Positions 7,990 through 16,616 of a stretch of DNA of 64,000 bases are shown here, one piece after another. The DNA lies in assembly GCA_027081115.1 (NCBI GenBank), contig JALWLD010000057.1, positions 62,001 to 126,000 on the forward strand, written 5' to 3'. A program made the position numbers and the translations under genes. Source of the DNA: Sulfurovum sp. (GTDB lineage Bacteria > Campylobacterota > Campylobacteria > Campylobacterales > Sulfurovaceae). The notes under the pieces are model-generated. The model saw nothing but the letters and a program-made list of their open reading frames with translations, was not told where the DNA came from and searched no databases. The first letter of the stretch is position 1, and every line of letters starts with the position of its first letter.

Positions 7990-9336
7990 TTACATCCATT
8001 CAACGACCTTTGAGACTTCGTCTGCTACAAAACATTTTATGTTGGTACTCTCTATGGGTTTATTGGGGATGACCGCTTTGGTAAAACCTTGGGTGTGTGT
8101 CTCTTTAAGTCTTTGGGTCAACCCTGAGACTTCTCTAATCTCTCCTGTGAGGCTGACTTCTCCCATGAAAAGAGTTTCTGCACTGAGTTCCCGGTCTCTA
8201 TATGAGCTTAATATGGCTGCTATAATGGCAAGGTCAGCAGAGGGTTCATTTATTTTGATACCTCCGGAGATATTGATAAAAACATCGTAAGTTCCTAAAG
8301 GGAGGTCAAGTTTTTTTTCCAAAAGTGCAAGAAGCATTCCAAGTCTGTTATTATCGAAGCCTGTAGAGGAGCGTTTTGCATGACCGTAGGCTTCAGACAC
8401 AAGGGCTTGTACTTCAATAATAATAGGTCTTGAACCTTCCATAATGACAGTCAGGGCTGAACCAGACTGCAGTTTCTCTTTGTTGAAAAACTTACCTGCC
8501 ATAGATTTTGCATCGTTGAGTCCCTCTTTGTTCATCTCAAAAATACCCACTTCATTGGTAGAACCAAAACGGTTTTTAAAGCCTCGTAACAATCTGAGCT
8601 CAGAGTTTGTGTCTCCCTCAAAATATAGTACTGTATCTACCATGTGTTCTAGTACTCTTGGACCGGCAATAGATCCATCTTTGGTAATGTGCCCAATAAT
8701 AAAGATAGGGATATGTTTACTTTTAGCAATACGCATCAGCTCAAAAGTGATGGTGCGTACCTGTGTTACAGAACCAGGTGCAGAAGGGGTCTCTTCTGAG
8801 TAAAGTGTCTGGATAGAATCAATGACAATGAATTCATAGGCTTCACTGGCAATCTCATTCATGACTGCAGAGAGGTTGATCTCTGAAAGGAGGTAGAGGT
8901 TGTCATGGTTGGCATCGAGCCTGTTTGCACGAAGTTTTATCTGTCCTGCAGACTCTTCTCCTGAAACATAGAGTACTTTTTTTTTGGTTTTTGCAAGGTT
9001 CCCTGCAATCTTTAAAAGTAGCGTTGATTTGCCAATGCCCGGGCTACCGCCTATAAGGGTCAATGAACCTGGTACTACACCGCCTCCCAGCACTAGGTCC
9101 AATTCTTTTGAACCTGAAGGGAAACGGGTAATGTTATCTTCATCAACCTGGGTAATTGGCATTGCTTTTCTCAGTGCTACTGTAGATGAAGAGGTAGTCT
9201 CTTTAAGAAATTTAATCTGCTCAGTGCTCAGTTCAATCATACTTTCCCATTCATTACAAGAGGTACATTTACCCATCCATCTTGGAGATTGGAAGCCACA
9301 TGCCTGACACTCAAATAGGGTTTTTTTCTTTGCCAT
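7990..9336 (-). CDS. radA: DNA repair protein RadA
   Basis: 448 residues with all RadA parts: a C4 zinc finger (Cys10, 13, 24, 27), a RecA-like ATPase with Walker A GGSPGIGKST (96-105) and Walker B-like FIVIDSIQTL, the RadA-specific KNRFGSTNEVG motif, and a C-terminal Lon-protease-like domain (GTYDVFINISGG; EPSADLAIIAAILSS). RadA is a hexameric helicase that drives branch migration during recombination and, in competent bacteria, uptake-linked recombination. A long palindrome lies in the spacer upstream of the start. acpS follows on the same strand. Confidence 0.96.
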   Translation of the reverse strand: MAKKKTLFECQACGFQSPRWMGKCTSCNEWESMIELSTEQIKFLKETTSSSTVALRKAMPITQVDEDNITRFPSGSKELDLVLGGGVVPGSLTLIGGSPGIGKSTLLLKIAGNLAKTKKKVLYVSGEESAGQIKLRANRLDANHDNLYLLSEINLSAVMNEIASEAYEFIVIDSIQTLYSEETPSAPGSVTQVRTITFELMRIAKSKHIPIFIIGHITKDGSIAGPRVLEHMVDTVLYFEGDTNSELRLLRGFKNRFGSTNEVGIFEMNKEGLNDAKSMAGKFFNKEKLQSGSALTVIMEGSRPIIIEVQALVSEAYGHAKRSSTGFDNNRLGMLLALLEKKLDLPLGTYDVFINISGGIKINEPSADLAIIAAILSSYRDRELSAETLFMGEVSLTGEIREVSGLTQRLKETHTQGFTKAVIPNKPIESTNIKCFVADEVSKVVEWM

Positions 9337-9393
9337 CTGCTCTACTTTTATATTGAATTGTCAGAGTATAAACTCTTTTTCTGGAAGTGTGTA

Positions 9394-9418
9394 AAAATAT
9401 GTCATATTGACATATTTT
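9394..9418. promoter_or_regulatory. Perfect 11-bp palindrome between the ftsY cluster and radA
   Basis: AAAATATGTCA, then TAT, then TGACATATTTT. On the minus strand it lies after the stop of the membrane-protein gene (9438) and upstream of radA. A TATACT hexamer at 9365-9370 (minus) could be the radA -10. The dyad could be an operator or, because T residues follow on the minus strand, an AT-rich terminator; sequence alone does not decide. Confidence 0.55.
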
Positions 9419-9437
9419 CTTGGAACTAGAGTATAAA

Positions 9438-9977
9438 TCAGTAATTAAGGAGGGATTGTTCTTTAAGTTTAAGATAGTTGATAATTGCTCGTACAGACTC
9501 AGAATAGTTGTCTGCCTGGATGGTGAATTCTGAAGTATGTTTGGTTAACGGGGTTACTTTCATTTGTATACTCTGTTGTTTGTTATGGAGGCTTAAGAGA
9601 CCTTTTTTCTTGTTACTCCCTTTTGAAACTTCGCCAATTTTCTGTTCAATAATAGCTTGAATGGCAATATCAAAAGCCATTGCTTTGTCAATAAGCAAGA
9701 AGAAAGATTTATTGATAGGCCCATTGGATGATCCATGGCTAATACTCATTTCTGGCTTGGTCTTCAATTGGTGTGCGTGGTGTACTTTTCGTTTCATCAG
9801 TAAAGCAATGGCAATAAATACGGTTATGACAAGTGCTGAGAGAAAACCTGCAATGACTCCCAGTTTTAAAGCTTGGTTGAGTGAATACTGTGTTAAAAGT
9901 GCTGCAACTGCTATGATAATGAATAGCATAGAGATAGGCAAAATCATTGAGAGGTACAAGTTTAAAAAGCTTTTCAT
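9438..9977 (-). CDS. Hypothetical protein with two N-terminal membrane helices
   Basis: 179 residues. Two hydrophobic helices (about 8-28 and 37-61) are followed by a basic stretch (KRKVHHAHQLKTK), which puts the remaining ~115 residues in the cytoplasm. That part has a helix around FFLLIDKAMAFDIAIQAIIEQ and a lysine-rich loop. I do not recognise a family. It follows ftsY by 9 bases, so it is probably co-transcribed with tlpA-like and ftsY and may work at the membrane with the protein-targeting machinery; that link rests on position only. Confidence 0.7.
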   Translation of the reverse strand: MKSFLNLYLSMILPISMLFIIIAVAALLTQYSLNQALKLGVIAGFLSALVITVFIAIALLMKRKVHHAHQLKTKPEMSISHGSSNGPINKSFFLLIDKAMAFDIAIQAIIEQKIGEVSKGSNKKKGLLSLHNKQQSIQMKVTPLTKHTSEFTIQADNYSESVRAIINYLKLKEQSLLNY

Positions 9978-9986
9978 AGGTCTCCT

Positions 9987-10853
9987 TTAAATAAAGATCT
10001 CATCTAGTATAGTATTGACATATTCGTTAGCTTTAAAACGGATAAGGTCAGTTGGTTGCTCTCCGGTCCCAATATAAAAAATAGGCATTTGAAGTTGATC
10101 TGCGATACTTAAAACAGAACCCCCTTTAGCAGTTCCATCAAGTTTGGTAATAATTATACCATCAATTCCGATCATTTCATCAAAAGCTTTTGCCTGATTG
10201 ATAGAAGAACTTCCCTGTGTACCATCGAGGATCAACATTTTTCTGTTTGGCGCACTTTCAAGTGCTTTGTTTGCTACACGGATCATTTTCTTAAGCTCTT
10301 CACTCAGGTTAGTTTGCGTGTGCAGTCTTCCTGCTGTGTCAATAATGACATTGTCCAAGCCTTTTGCTTTGGCTGACTCAATCGTGTCATATACTACAGC
10401 AGAAGGGTCATGACCTTGTTTGGTAGCGACAATAGGTATATCAAGTTTTGCAGCCCATCGGCTAAGCTGCTCTATGGCGGCGGCACGAAAGGTGTCTCCT
10501 GCACCCAAGATCACTTTTTTACCCTCTTGCTGGTAACGGTAAGCAAGTTTGGAGATAGTTGTGGTTTTTCCTGCGCCATTGACACCAATGATCATCTCAA
10601 CAAAAGGTCTTGATTTACTCTCTTTCCAGTCTGCTGTATATTGAAAGACAGAGATCATGGAGTTAAATGCCTGAATACGGTTTATCTCTTCAGGCAGTGC
10701 CTCGAGTAGTCTCTCTACCAATTCATAGTTAACATCTGCTTCAAGTAATATGTCTTCAAATTCATCTTTTGGAATACTTTTACGTTTGGTCTCTACCACC
10801 TCTTTGATGGCGTCATTGGTCTTGCCTAAGACTTTTTTAAATAGGTTGAACAT
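9987..10853 (-). CDS. ftsY: Signal recognition particle receptor FtsY
   Basis: 288 residues: N domain (about 1-85) and GTPase G domain. GTPase motifs are clear: [19 protein letters not shown] (P-loop), [14 protein letters not shown] (insertion box), NVIIDTAGR, and [13 protein letters not shown]. It docks the SRP-ribosome complex at the membrane. It lacks the long acidic A domain of E. coli FtsY, as in other short FtsYs; the N-terminal [11 protein letters not shown] is an amphipathic membrane-binding helix. AAGGA about 10 bases upstream lies in the end of the tlpA-like gene, 6 bases away. Confidence 0.96.
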   Translation of the reverse strand: MFNLFKKVLGKTNDAIKEVVETKRKSIPKDEFEDILLEADVNYELVERLLEALPEEINRIQAFNSMISVFQYTADWKESKSRPFVEMIIGVNGAGKTTTISKLAYRYQQEGKKVILGAGDTFRAAAIEQLSRWAAKLDIPIVATKQGHDPSAVVYDTIESAKAKGLDNVIIDTAGRLHTQTNLSEELKKMIRVANKALESAPNRKMLILDGTQGSSSINQAKAFDEMIGIDGIIITKLDGTAKGGSVLSIADQLQMPIFYIGTGEQPTDLIRFKANEYVNTILDEIFI

Positions 10854-10859
10854 GGTGTG

Positions 10860-11474
10860 TTAATCCTTATGTAATACATTTTTTATATCGTGTTCCAACA
10901 TCTCTATGGGGACTGCCCCCTCGTAATGAGCGTAGTAATGCCCATCTTTAAACAAAATGGTAAGTGGAATAGGAAGATCCTTGGGCAAATGAAGTTTTTT
11001 GATTGCCAGGTTGGCTACATCGTTATTTTGACTGCCGACTGATACAAAATAGTTTACCCCATACTCTTTGAAAAAGTCGTGTAAGGCAGCTTTTTCGGGT
11101 GTATCATTTACAAGTATTCCTGCAACAAATATTTTACCTTTATATTTGTTCTTCAGGTCTGCTAGATAAGGGATCTCTCCTTTACATGGAGGACACCAGG
11201 TTGCAAAGAAGTTTAACAAAATTACATTTTCAGATACATTTGAAATCTCTATATGTTTATTTTCAATAGTGACCGAACGGTTTGTTTCATTAATGTCACT
11301 GAGCATGAAGGTATATTTTGGTTCAACTGTGTTGTTCTCTTCTGTATTGTTTAACTCTGCATTTCTCTCTTGGGTATTTTTTGTTGTGACTTTGCTGCTG
11401 TCAGACTTTTTCTCTTCACAACCGGTCAGATATAACAGAAGAGAAGTGATAAGAAGAAGTTTAAATATTTTCAC
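10860..11474 (-). CDS. TlpA/ResA-family thioredoxin-like lipoprotein
   Basis: 204 residues. Lipobox LTGC gives lipidated Cys19, followed by a polar linker (20-52). The thioredoxin-like domain has the redox motif FATWCPPCKGEIP (Cys94 and Cys97) and the cis-Pro region DLPIPLTILF. Such proteins reduce disulfides in the periplasm, commonly apocytochrome c haem sites. The substrate is not evident here; a cytochrome c peroxidase is encoded 9 kb away. First gene of the minus-strand run leading to ftsY, divergent from the folate gene. Confidence 0.88.
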   Translation of the reverse strand: MKIFKLLLITSLLLYLTGCEEKKSDSSKVTTKNTQERNAELNNTEENNTVEPKYTFMLSDINETNRSVTIENKHIEISNVSENVILLNFFATWCPPCKGEIPYLADLKNKYKGKIFVAGILVNDTPEKAALHDFFKEYGVNYFVSVGSQNNDVANLAIKKLHLPKDLPIPLTILFKDGHYYAHYEGAVPIEMLEHDIKNVLHKD

Positions 11475-11547
11475 ATGATTCCTTAAGAGCGATTGTCGTA
11501 ATATGGTAAGGATTATACCAAAAGAGCACTAAATGGAAGTCATATAA

Positions 11548-12102
11548 ATGCAAAACAGAAAAAAACAATTTCGCAAACACTGTCTGGAACGGCTTAAAAA
11601 GGCAAGTAGATATGGTGCATATAAAAAAGATAAGACTATTGTAAAATTTCTTTATGAGTATATAGTGATACAAAATGCCAAACAGATTATGTTGTATCTG
11701 CCTTTAGCTACAGAAGTAAATCTCTACCCGCTTATTCGACGTTTGCGTAGAGAAAAGCGAACACTCTATGTACCGTTTATGGAAGGTAAAAGTTTTAGGG
11801 TGGTAAAATATAGATACCCACTGGAAACAAAACGTTTTGGGATTAAAGAACCAAAAGATTCCAGACAATTTAGAACACATAAAATAGATATAGCTATCGT
11901 ACCGATAGTGGGTATGGATGTTACACGTAGACGTGTAGGGTTTGGTAAAGGTATGTACGATAGATTTTTTGAAAAAGAGATTAAAAATATAAATAAAGTC
12001 GTGTTTGTGGCACGAGAACTCTGTTATAGTAAAGAGATAGTAACGAACCATTATGATATAAAAGCAGATTATATTGTCACAGCACAAGGAAACCATTTTT
12101 AA
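11548..12102 (+). CDS. 5-formyltetrahydrofolate cyclo-ligase
   Basis: 184 residues. KKQFRKHCLERLKKASR at the N-terminus, IMLYLPLATEVNLYPLI, and VPIVGMDVTRRRVGFGKGMYDRFF are the family signature; the last block binds the folate polyglutamate/ATP site. The enzyme converts 5-formyl-THF to 5,10-methenyl-THF in the cytoplasm and may also act as a thiamine-salvage relative. GGAAG lies about 9 bases before the ATG. RNase Y follows after 30 bases. Confidence 0.92.
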   Translation: MQNRKKQFRKHCLERLKKASRYGAYKKDKTIVKFLYEYIVIQNAKQIMLYLPLATEVNLYPLIRRLRREKRTLYVPFMEGKSFRVVKYRYPLETKRFGIKEPKDSRQFRTHKIDIAIVPIVGMDVTRRRVGFGKGMYDRFFEKEIKNINKVVFVARELCYSKEIVTNHYDIKADYIVTAQGNHF

Positions 12103-12132
12103 ACTTTTTCTTTCGTAATAAAAGGATGAGTA

Positions 12133-13656
12133 ATGTTAGGAATAATAGGTGCCGGTTTAGCCGGCACAGCCCTGGGAGTCGGCATAGGCTATCTCTGGCT
12201 TAAAAACAGTCGTAAAAATGCCTTTTCACATTTTGAACTTGAGGCAAAGGCAAAAGCAAAGGCTATTGCAAGTGAAGCAGAACTTTTACTGCAGGAAGCA
12301 CATGTAAAGATCAAGACCAAAGAGTTGGAACAAGAGAGTGAGTTTCAAAAACGTGTGGCAGAAGTAGAAGAGCGAAATCGTGCGCTTATATTAAAGGGTA
12401 AAGAGCTCAAAAAAGAGGAAGAGAAACAGCGTTCCCTGGAAAAAAGGATTTTGGAAAAAGAGACTTCCCTTGAGTTACTAGAAGGTCAAAAACAAGCTGC
12501 TATTGAAGAGACGATCCTAAAAATGCAAAATGTTGTTTCTCTGACTAAAGAGGAGGCAAAAGCGTACATACTTGAAAAAGTAGAAGAGCAGAGTCGTTCT
12601 GAGGTAGCCGGTATTGTACGCAAGTATGAACAGATAGCAAAAGAAGAGGGGCAGAAAAAAGCCAACTATATCTTGGCACAGGCTACCACACGTTATGCCG
12701 GAGATTTTGCAGGAGAGCGCCTGATCAATTTGATCACTCTACCTAGTGATGAACACAAAGGGCGTATTATAGGTAAAGAAGGACGCAACATCAAGACGCT
12801 TGAGATGCTTCTTGGTGTAGACATTGTGGTGGATGAAACACCTGGTGTGATACTTGTCAGTTCCTTTAATCTCTATAGAAGAGCCATTGCTACACGAGTC
12901 ATTGAGGTACTTGTAGAAGATGGGCGTATCCATCCGGGGCGTATAGAAGAGGTGCATACAAAAATACAAGAAGAGTTTGAACAAAAAACTTATGAGGAGG
13001 GGGAGAATATACTCATTGACCTGGGTATTTTCCCGATGCATGAAGAGCTTGTACGCTTGCTTGGACGTATGAAGTACCGTGCCTCGTATGGGCAAAATGC
13101 TTTAGCCCATACGCTTGAAGTTGCAAGACTTGCAAAAGTAATGGCAGCTGAGATGGGTGGAGATGAGAAGCTTGCTCTGCGAGCAGGTCTTCTACATGAT
13201 ATTGGTAAAGCATTGACGCAAGATTTGGGTGGCTCTCATGTGGATATTGGTGCAGATCTTTGTCGGAGACACAATGAACATCCTACGGTCATAAATGCTA
13301 TTTATGCCCATCATGGACATGAAGAGCCAGATTCTGTGGAGTCTGCAGCTGTCTGTGCAGCAGATGCACTTTCAGCAGCACGACCGGGTGCCAGACGTGA
13401 AGTGCTGGAAAACTTTACCAAACGGGTCAAAGAGATAGAAGAGATTGCTCTTGGAAAAGCAGGTGTTACTCAAGCTTATGCTATTAATGCCGGGCGTGAG
13501 ATACGTGTTTTTGCCAATGCCCAAAAGATGTCTGACAATGAAGCAGTACTTTTAAGCAAAGAGATTGCCAAAGAGATAGAAGAGAAGGTACAGTACCCTG
13601 GCGAAATAAAAGTCAATGTCATAAGAGAAACACGTGCTACCTCTTTTGCAAAATAA
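12133..13656 (+). CDS. rny: Ribonuclease Y
   Basis: 507 residues. Order of parts: N-terminal membrane helix (about 2-22, GIIGAGLAGTALGVGIGYLW), long coiled coil (about 35-180), KH domain (GRIIGKEGRNIKTLEMLLG), and HD domain with LRAGLLHDIGKAL near residue 355 and YAHHGHEEP. This membrane-anchored endonuclease initiates mRNA decay. It is full length. An AAAGGATGAG ribosome site lies just before the ATG at 12133. Confidence 0.97.
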   Translation: MLGIIGAGLAGTALGVGIGYLWLKNSRKNAFSHFELEAKAKAKAIASEAELLLQEAHVKIKTKELEQESEFQKRVAEVEERNRALILKGKELKKEEEKQRSLEKRILEKETSLELLEGQKQAAIEETILKMQNVVSLTKEEAKAYILEKVEEQSRSEVAGIVRKYEQIAKEEGQKKANYILAQATTRYAGDFAGERLINLITLPSDEHKGRIIGKEGRNIKTLEMLLGVDIVVDETPGVILVSSFNLYRRAIATRVIEVLVEDGRIHPGRIEEVHTKIQEEFEQKTYEEGENILIDLGIFPMHEELVRLLGRMKYRASYGQNALAHTLEVARLAKVMAAEMGGDEKLALRAGLLHDIGKALTQDLGGSHVDIGADLCRRHNEHPTVINAIYAHHGHEEPDSVESAAVCAADALSAARPGARREVLENFTKRVKEIEEIALGKAGVTQAYAINAGREIRVFANAQKMSDNEAVLLSKEIAKEIEEKVQYPGEIKVNVIRETRATSFAK

Positions 13657-13692
13657 GCGTTTTGGCTAACGCAAAGTAAATAGAAAAAGAGG

Positions 13693-13698
13693 TATAAT
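13693..13698 (+). promoter_or_regulatory. -10 box downstream of rny
   Basis: TATAAT in GAGGTATAATACG, about 74 bases before the ATG at 13772. It would drive the small gene, the cyclophilin gene and cmoB with a leader of roughly 65 nt. A GCGTT/AACGC stem at 13659-13674 just upstream might end rny transcription. Confidence 0.55.
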
Positions 13699-13771
13699 AC
13701 GCGCAAATATTATTATATAGGCGAAACAATGTGCCAATAGAATGATAGTTCAGTGATAAAGGATAGATCTT

Positions 13772-14068
13772 ATGGATAGATGTGACGAAATTGTTGCCAA
13801 TGTAAAAATGGAAGAGTGTTATGCCGGTTTGAGTCTGGTATATGTGAACAATCCCGGTATAAGAGAAGAGATAGAAGCAGCAGTAAAGAAGGTAAAGAAA
13901 AAGACAGGTTTAAAGCCTGAATGTTTTGACAACTCTAAAGAACATACTGAAGCGAAGCAGTCAGTATATATCGAGTTTTCAGATGAAGTGCAAAGAGACA
14001 GTGGCGCATTTTTTGAACTCCTGTTAAGAGAATTGAATATTGATAAATGTGTCAATGAAACCATATAA
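13772..14068 (+). CDS. Hypothetical 98-residue protein
   Basis: Small, soluble and charged, without a signal or membrane segment. Cysteines at residues 4, 16, 51 and 92 are spread out and do not form a metal motif. Helix-rich stretches include GIREEIEAAVKKVKKKTG. AAAGGATA upstream of the ATG supports the start. It sits between rny and the cyclophilin gene, with 16 bases to the latter, so it is probably translated from the same message. I do not recognise the family. Confidence 0.65.
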   Translation: MDRCDEIVANVKMEECYAGLSLVYVNNPGIREEIEAAVKKVKKKTGLKPECFDNSKEHTEAKQSVYIEFSDEVQRDSGAFFELLLRELNIDKCVNETI

Positions 14069-14084
14069 TAAAGGAAAAATGTTT

Positions 14085-14627
14085 ATGATAAAAAGAATAT
14101 TACTTGGATTGATGTTGTTGAGCGGATTAAACCTTATGGCTGCGGATACAAAAGCTCCGATTGTTGTATTGGAAACAAATGTAGGGAACATAGAGTTAAA
14201 GCTCTACCCTAAAGTAGCACCATTGGCAGTGGAAAACTTTACTAAACATGTAAAAGAAGGGTATTACAATGGTTTGATCTTTCATAGGATCATTAAAGAT
14301 TTTATGATTCAGGGTGGAGATCCACGTGGTAATGGTACAGGAGGTAAATCTATCTGGGGTAAACCATTTAAAGATGAATTTGCTTCCAATGTAGTCTTTG
14401 ACAGACCTTATCTGCTTGCTATGGCAAATGCAGGTCCAAAAACAAATGGAAGTCAGTTTTTTATTACTTTGGCACCAACACCTTGGCTCAATGGTAAACA
14501 CACTATCTTTGGCGAAGTGATTAATGGTCAAGATGTTGTACGTAAGATGGAAAAAGTATCGGTTTCTCCAGGAAACAATAAACCAATGTTTGACCAAGTT
14601 ATAAAACGCGCATATATCAAAAAATAG
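14085..14627 (+). CDS. Peptidyl-prolyl cis-trans isomerase, cyclophilin type, exported
   Basis: 180 residues from the ATG at 14085, which has AAGGA nine bases upstream; the ATG at 14079 is an alternative with only three bases of spacing. MIKRILLGLMLLSGLNLMAA is a signal peptide. The cyclophilin core has YYNGLIFHRIIKDFMIQGGD (catalytic Arg in FHR), ANAGPKTNGSQFFITLAPTP and HTIFGEVINGQDVV. It should assist folding in the periplasm. It abuts cmoB with no gap. Confidence 0.94.
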   Translation: MIKRILLGLMLLSGLNLMAADTKAPIVVLETNVGNIELKLYPKVAPLAVENFTKHVKEGYYNGLIFHRIIKDFMIQGGDPRGNGTGGKSIWGKPFKDEFASNVVFDRPYLLAMANAGPKTNGSQFFITLAPTPWLNGKHTIFGEVINGQDVVRKMEKVSVSPGNNKPMFDQVIKRAYIKK

Positions 14628-15533
14628 ATGGACCTCGATACTTTACGTCAGGAGCGCCAAAAATGGTTAACCTGGAAGAATATAAAACCTTATCAGGAAG
14701 CTATTGCTGCACTGCGGGAGTATCCTAATGTAGAAGTAACACTGGGTGACTGTGTTACTATGCAAATAGATGATCTTTCCACTCAAGAGGCAGAGCAGAT
14801 CAAAGAGACAGCTTTGTTGATGAAGCCTTGGCGTAAGGGTCCCTTTGGATTTAATGATCTTTACATTGATTCAGAGTGGCAGAGTCAGATTAAATATAAT
14901 CTCCTTGAACCTCATTTTGACCTTAAAGATAAAATAGTAGGTGATATTGGTTGTAACAATGGTTACTACCTTTTTCGTATGCTCCCACAGCAACCTAAAA
15001 AACTGGTAGGGTTTGACCCTTCTGCGATCTACTACTCACAGTTTCAGTTTATTAATCACTTTATTAAATCAGATATTGTTTATGAACTTTTGGGTGTAGA
15101 ACACGTAGAGTTTTATGAACATAAGTTCGATACATTGTTTTGTCTGGGAGTGCTTTATCATCGTTCAGATCCTGTAGCAATGTTAAAATCTTTATTTAAA
15201 GGTTTACATAAAGGTGGAGAACTTATTTTGGATACCTTTATGATAGATGGCGATGAAGAGATATGTTTAACACCTAAAGACAGATACTCAAAAATCCCGA
15301 ATATTTATTTTGTACCTACAATTCCTGCATTGATAAACTGGTGCCATAGAGCAGGGTTTGAGACAGTAGAAGTGCTCGAGACAATGAAGACAGAAGCTCA
15401 TGAACAACGTAAAACAGAGTGGATAGACACACAAAGTCTTGAAGATTTTCTTGACCCTAATGACCCTGAAAAGACAATAGAAGGTTACCCCGCACCTAAA
15501 AGGGTTTACCTAAAAGCTCTAAAGTCCTTGTAA
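14628..15533 (+). CDS. cmoB: tRNA U34 carboxymethyltransferase CmoB
   Basis: 301 residues. [19 protein letters not shown] and [16 protein letters not shown] (SAM-binding loop), [18 protein letters not shown], and [10 protein letters not shown] at the end are characteristic of CmoB. Using carboxy-SAM, it makes 5-carboxymethoxyuridine at the wobble position of tRNAs. The start follows the cyclophilin stop directly (TAG then ATG). cmoA is not in the window. Confidence 0.95.
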   Translation: MDLDTLRQERQKWLTWKNIKPYQEAIAALREYPNVEVTLGDCVTMQIDDLSTQEAEQIKETALLMKPWRKGPFGFNDLYIDSEWQSQIKYNLLEPHFDLKDKIVGDIGCNNGYYLFRMLPQQPKKLVGFDPSAIYYSQFQFINHFIKSDIVYELLGVEHVEFYEHKFDTLFCLGVLYHRSDPVAMLKSLFKGLHKGGELILDTFMIDGDEEICLTPKDRYSKIPNIYFVPTIPALINWCHRAGFETVEVLETMKTEAHEQRKTEWIDTQSLEDFLDPNDPEKTIEGYPAPKRVYLKALKSL

Positions 15534-15678
15534 TTGATAACAATAAGAGTCATAAGAAAATATTACTTTTATTTTTAAATAAGGTACATTTAGCTATAAA
15601 TACGCTAATAAATGAGAGAAGTAGAAAAAATTTAAGTTTTGGTTTACTTTTTGTATATGATTGGAACAGAACAAACAG

Positions 15679-16338
15679 ATGAGAATATTAACAGTAGGCT
15701 TCAATGACGAATATGTCAAAGAGCTTGAAAAAGAATTAGATAAATACTTTATATGTATTGTAGACAATGCAAAAGATATGTATGATGCAACAAATTTTAC
15801 AGACTTTAGACATTATGAGTTGGTTATTATTGTAGATGAGGGCGTGAAGTTCTCTTTAGAGCGTTATGTCAATGAAGTAAAAAAGAAAAAGAGTGAAACA
15901 AAGATTATGATCTTGACATCAAACTATATACAGCAAGAGAGTTTTTTTACTTTGGGTGTAGATGATGTAATATGTGAGCATTGTGAACATCCGGATCTTA
16001 TTGCAGCAAGAGTACTTGCGAACATGAGACACCTTTTTGGTACTACGGTGGATATTGGTAAACTGGTTATTGATATTGCTAATAAAAAGATAGAGTATGA
16101 TGAAAAGATCGTCTCTCTTAACGGTAAAACATTTGATATTTTGGCTTATCTTGCATTGCGTAAGCAGAGAGTATTTTCAAAAGATGAGATCATTAATGCA
16201 CTTTGGGAAGAGCCGGAGTATGTTTCTGACAATACCGTTGAAGTGGCAATTAACCAGATACGTAAACGTTTGAAAAGTATTCTTGGGTTCCAAGTAATTC
16301 ATACTGTACGTAGACGTGGGTATAAATTCTCTTATTAA
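15679..16338 (+). CDS. hsrA: OmpR-type orphan response regulator, HP1043/HsrA-like
   Basis: 219 residues from the ATG at 15679; this start aligns with the beginning of H. pylori HP1043, while a TTG at 15661 would add six residues. The N-terminal receiver-like domain lacks the usual acidic pair after strand 1 (ILTVGFNDEY) and the conserved lysine. The C-terminal winged helix is very close to HP1043: ALWEEPEYVSDNTVEVAINQ and HTVRRRGYKFSY. HP1043/HsrA is an essential regulator that works without phosphorylation. No histidine kinase gene is adjacent, which fits an orphan regulator. Confidence 0.88.
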   Translation: MRILTVGFNDEYVKELEKELDKYFICIVDNAKDMYDATNFTDFRHYELVIIVDEGVKFSLERYVNEVKKKKSETKIMILTSNYIQQESFFTLGVDDVICEHCEHPDLIAARVLANMRHLFGTTVDIGKLVIDIANKKIEYDEKIVSLNGKTFDILAYLALRKQRVFSKDEIINALWEEPEYVSDNTVEVAINQIRKRLKSILGFQVIHTVRRRGYKFSY

Positions 16339-16350
16339 ATAAATTTTTTT

Positions 16351-16385
16351 CTTGTTCCCATGTTTCTGCATGGGAATGCATACTT
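16351..16385. repeat. REP-like palindromic sequence
   Basis: Stem TTCCCATG / CATGGGAA (16355-16376) with a six-base loop, followed by TGCATAC. It closely resembles a REP-type sequence that I recall as common in many proteobacterial and cyanobacterial genomes (CTCGTTCCCACGC...GCGTGGGAATGCATAC); both stem arms carry matching C-to-T and G-to-A changes, so pairing is kept. No T run follows, so a terminator is less likely. Identity with that family rests on memory. Confidence 0.55.
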
Positions 16386-16456
16386 CAATATGAGTTTCTT
16401 TTTTTAATTTTATTTCCTTTATTTTTTCTTATTTATATTATGGTGTTGTTCCTCTC

Positions 16457-16478
16457 AATACTTTTCTGGAAAAGTATT
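16457..16478. repeat. Perfect 9-bp hairpin in the spacer before the thioesterase gene
   Basis: AATACTTTT, loop CTGG, AAAAGTATT. It is the second of three inverted repeats in the 278-bp spacer between the regulator and thioesterase genes. No T run follows on either strand. Confidence 0.5.
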
Positions 16479-16486
16479 CAAAAGTC

Positions 16487-16537
16487 GTCTCTGTCCCCAT
16501 GAAATCCTACAGGTACAAGGAGGGTGTTTACAGAGAC
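16487..16537. repeat. Nested inverted repeat
   Basis: GTCTCTGT (16487-16494) pairs with ACAGAGAC (16530-16537). Inside, CCC and TCCT can pair with AGGA and GGG, giving a branched or bulged long stem. With the two hairpins upstream this looks like a remnant of a small palindromic element rather than ordinary spacer. Confidence 0.45.
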
Positions 16538-16616
16538 AGACACACTTGTGTATGATTTGAGGAGGAAAATAGTATTTTGTTTTGCTATACTTTTGAAAAA
16601 TAGTACAGGACTTTTT

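Noticed and set aside
16524..16616. Longer N-terminus for the thioesterase starting at 16524
   Set aside because: These codons come from the palindrome-rich spacer and the ATG at 16617 has the good ribosome site and family-typical start.
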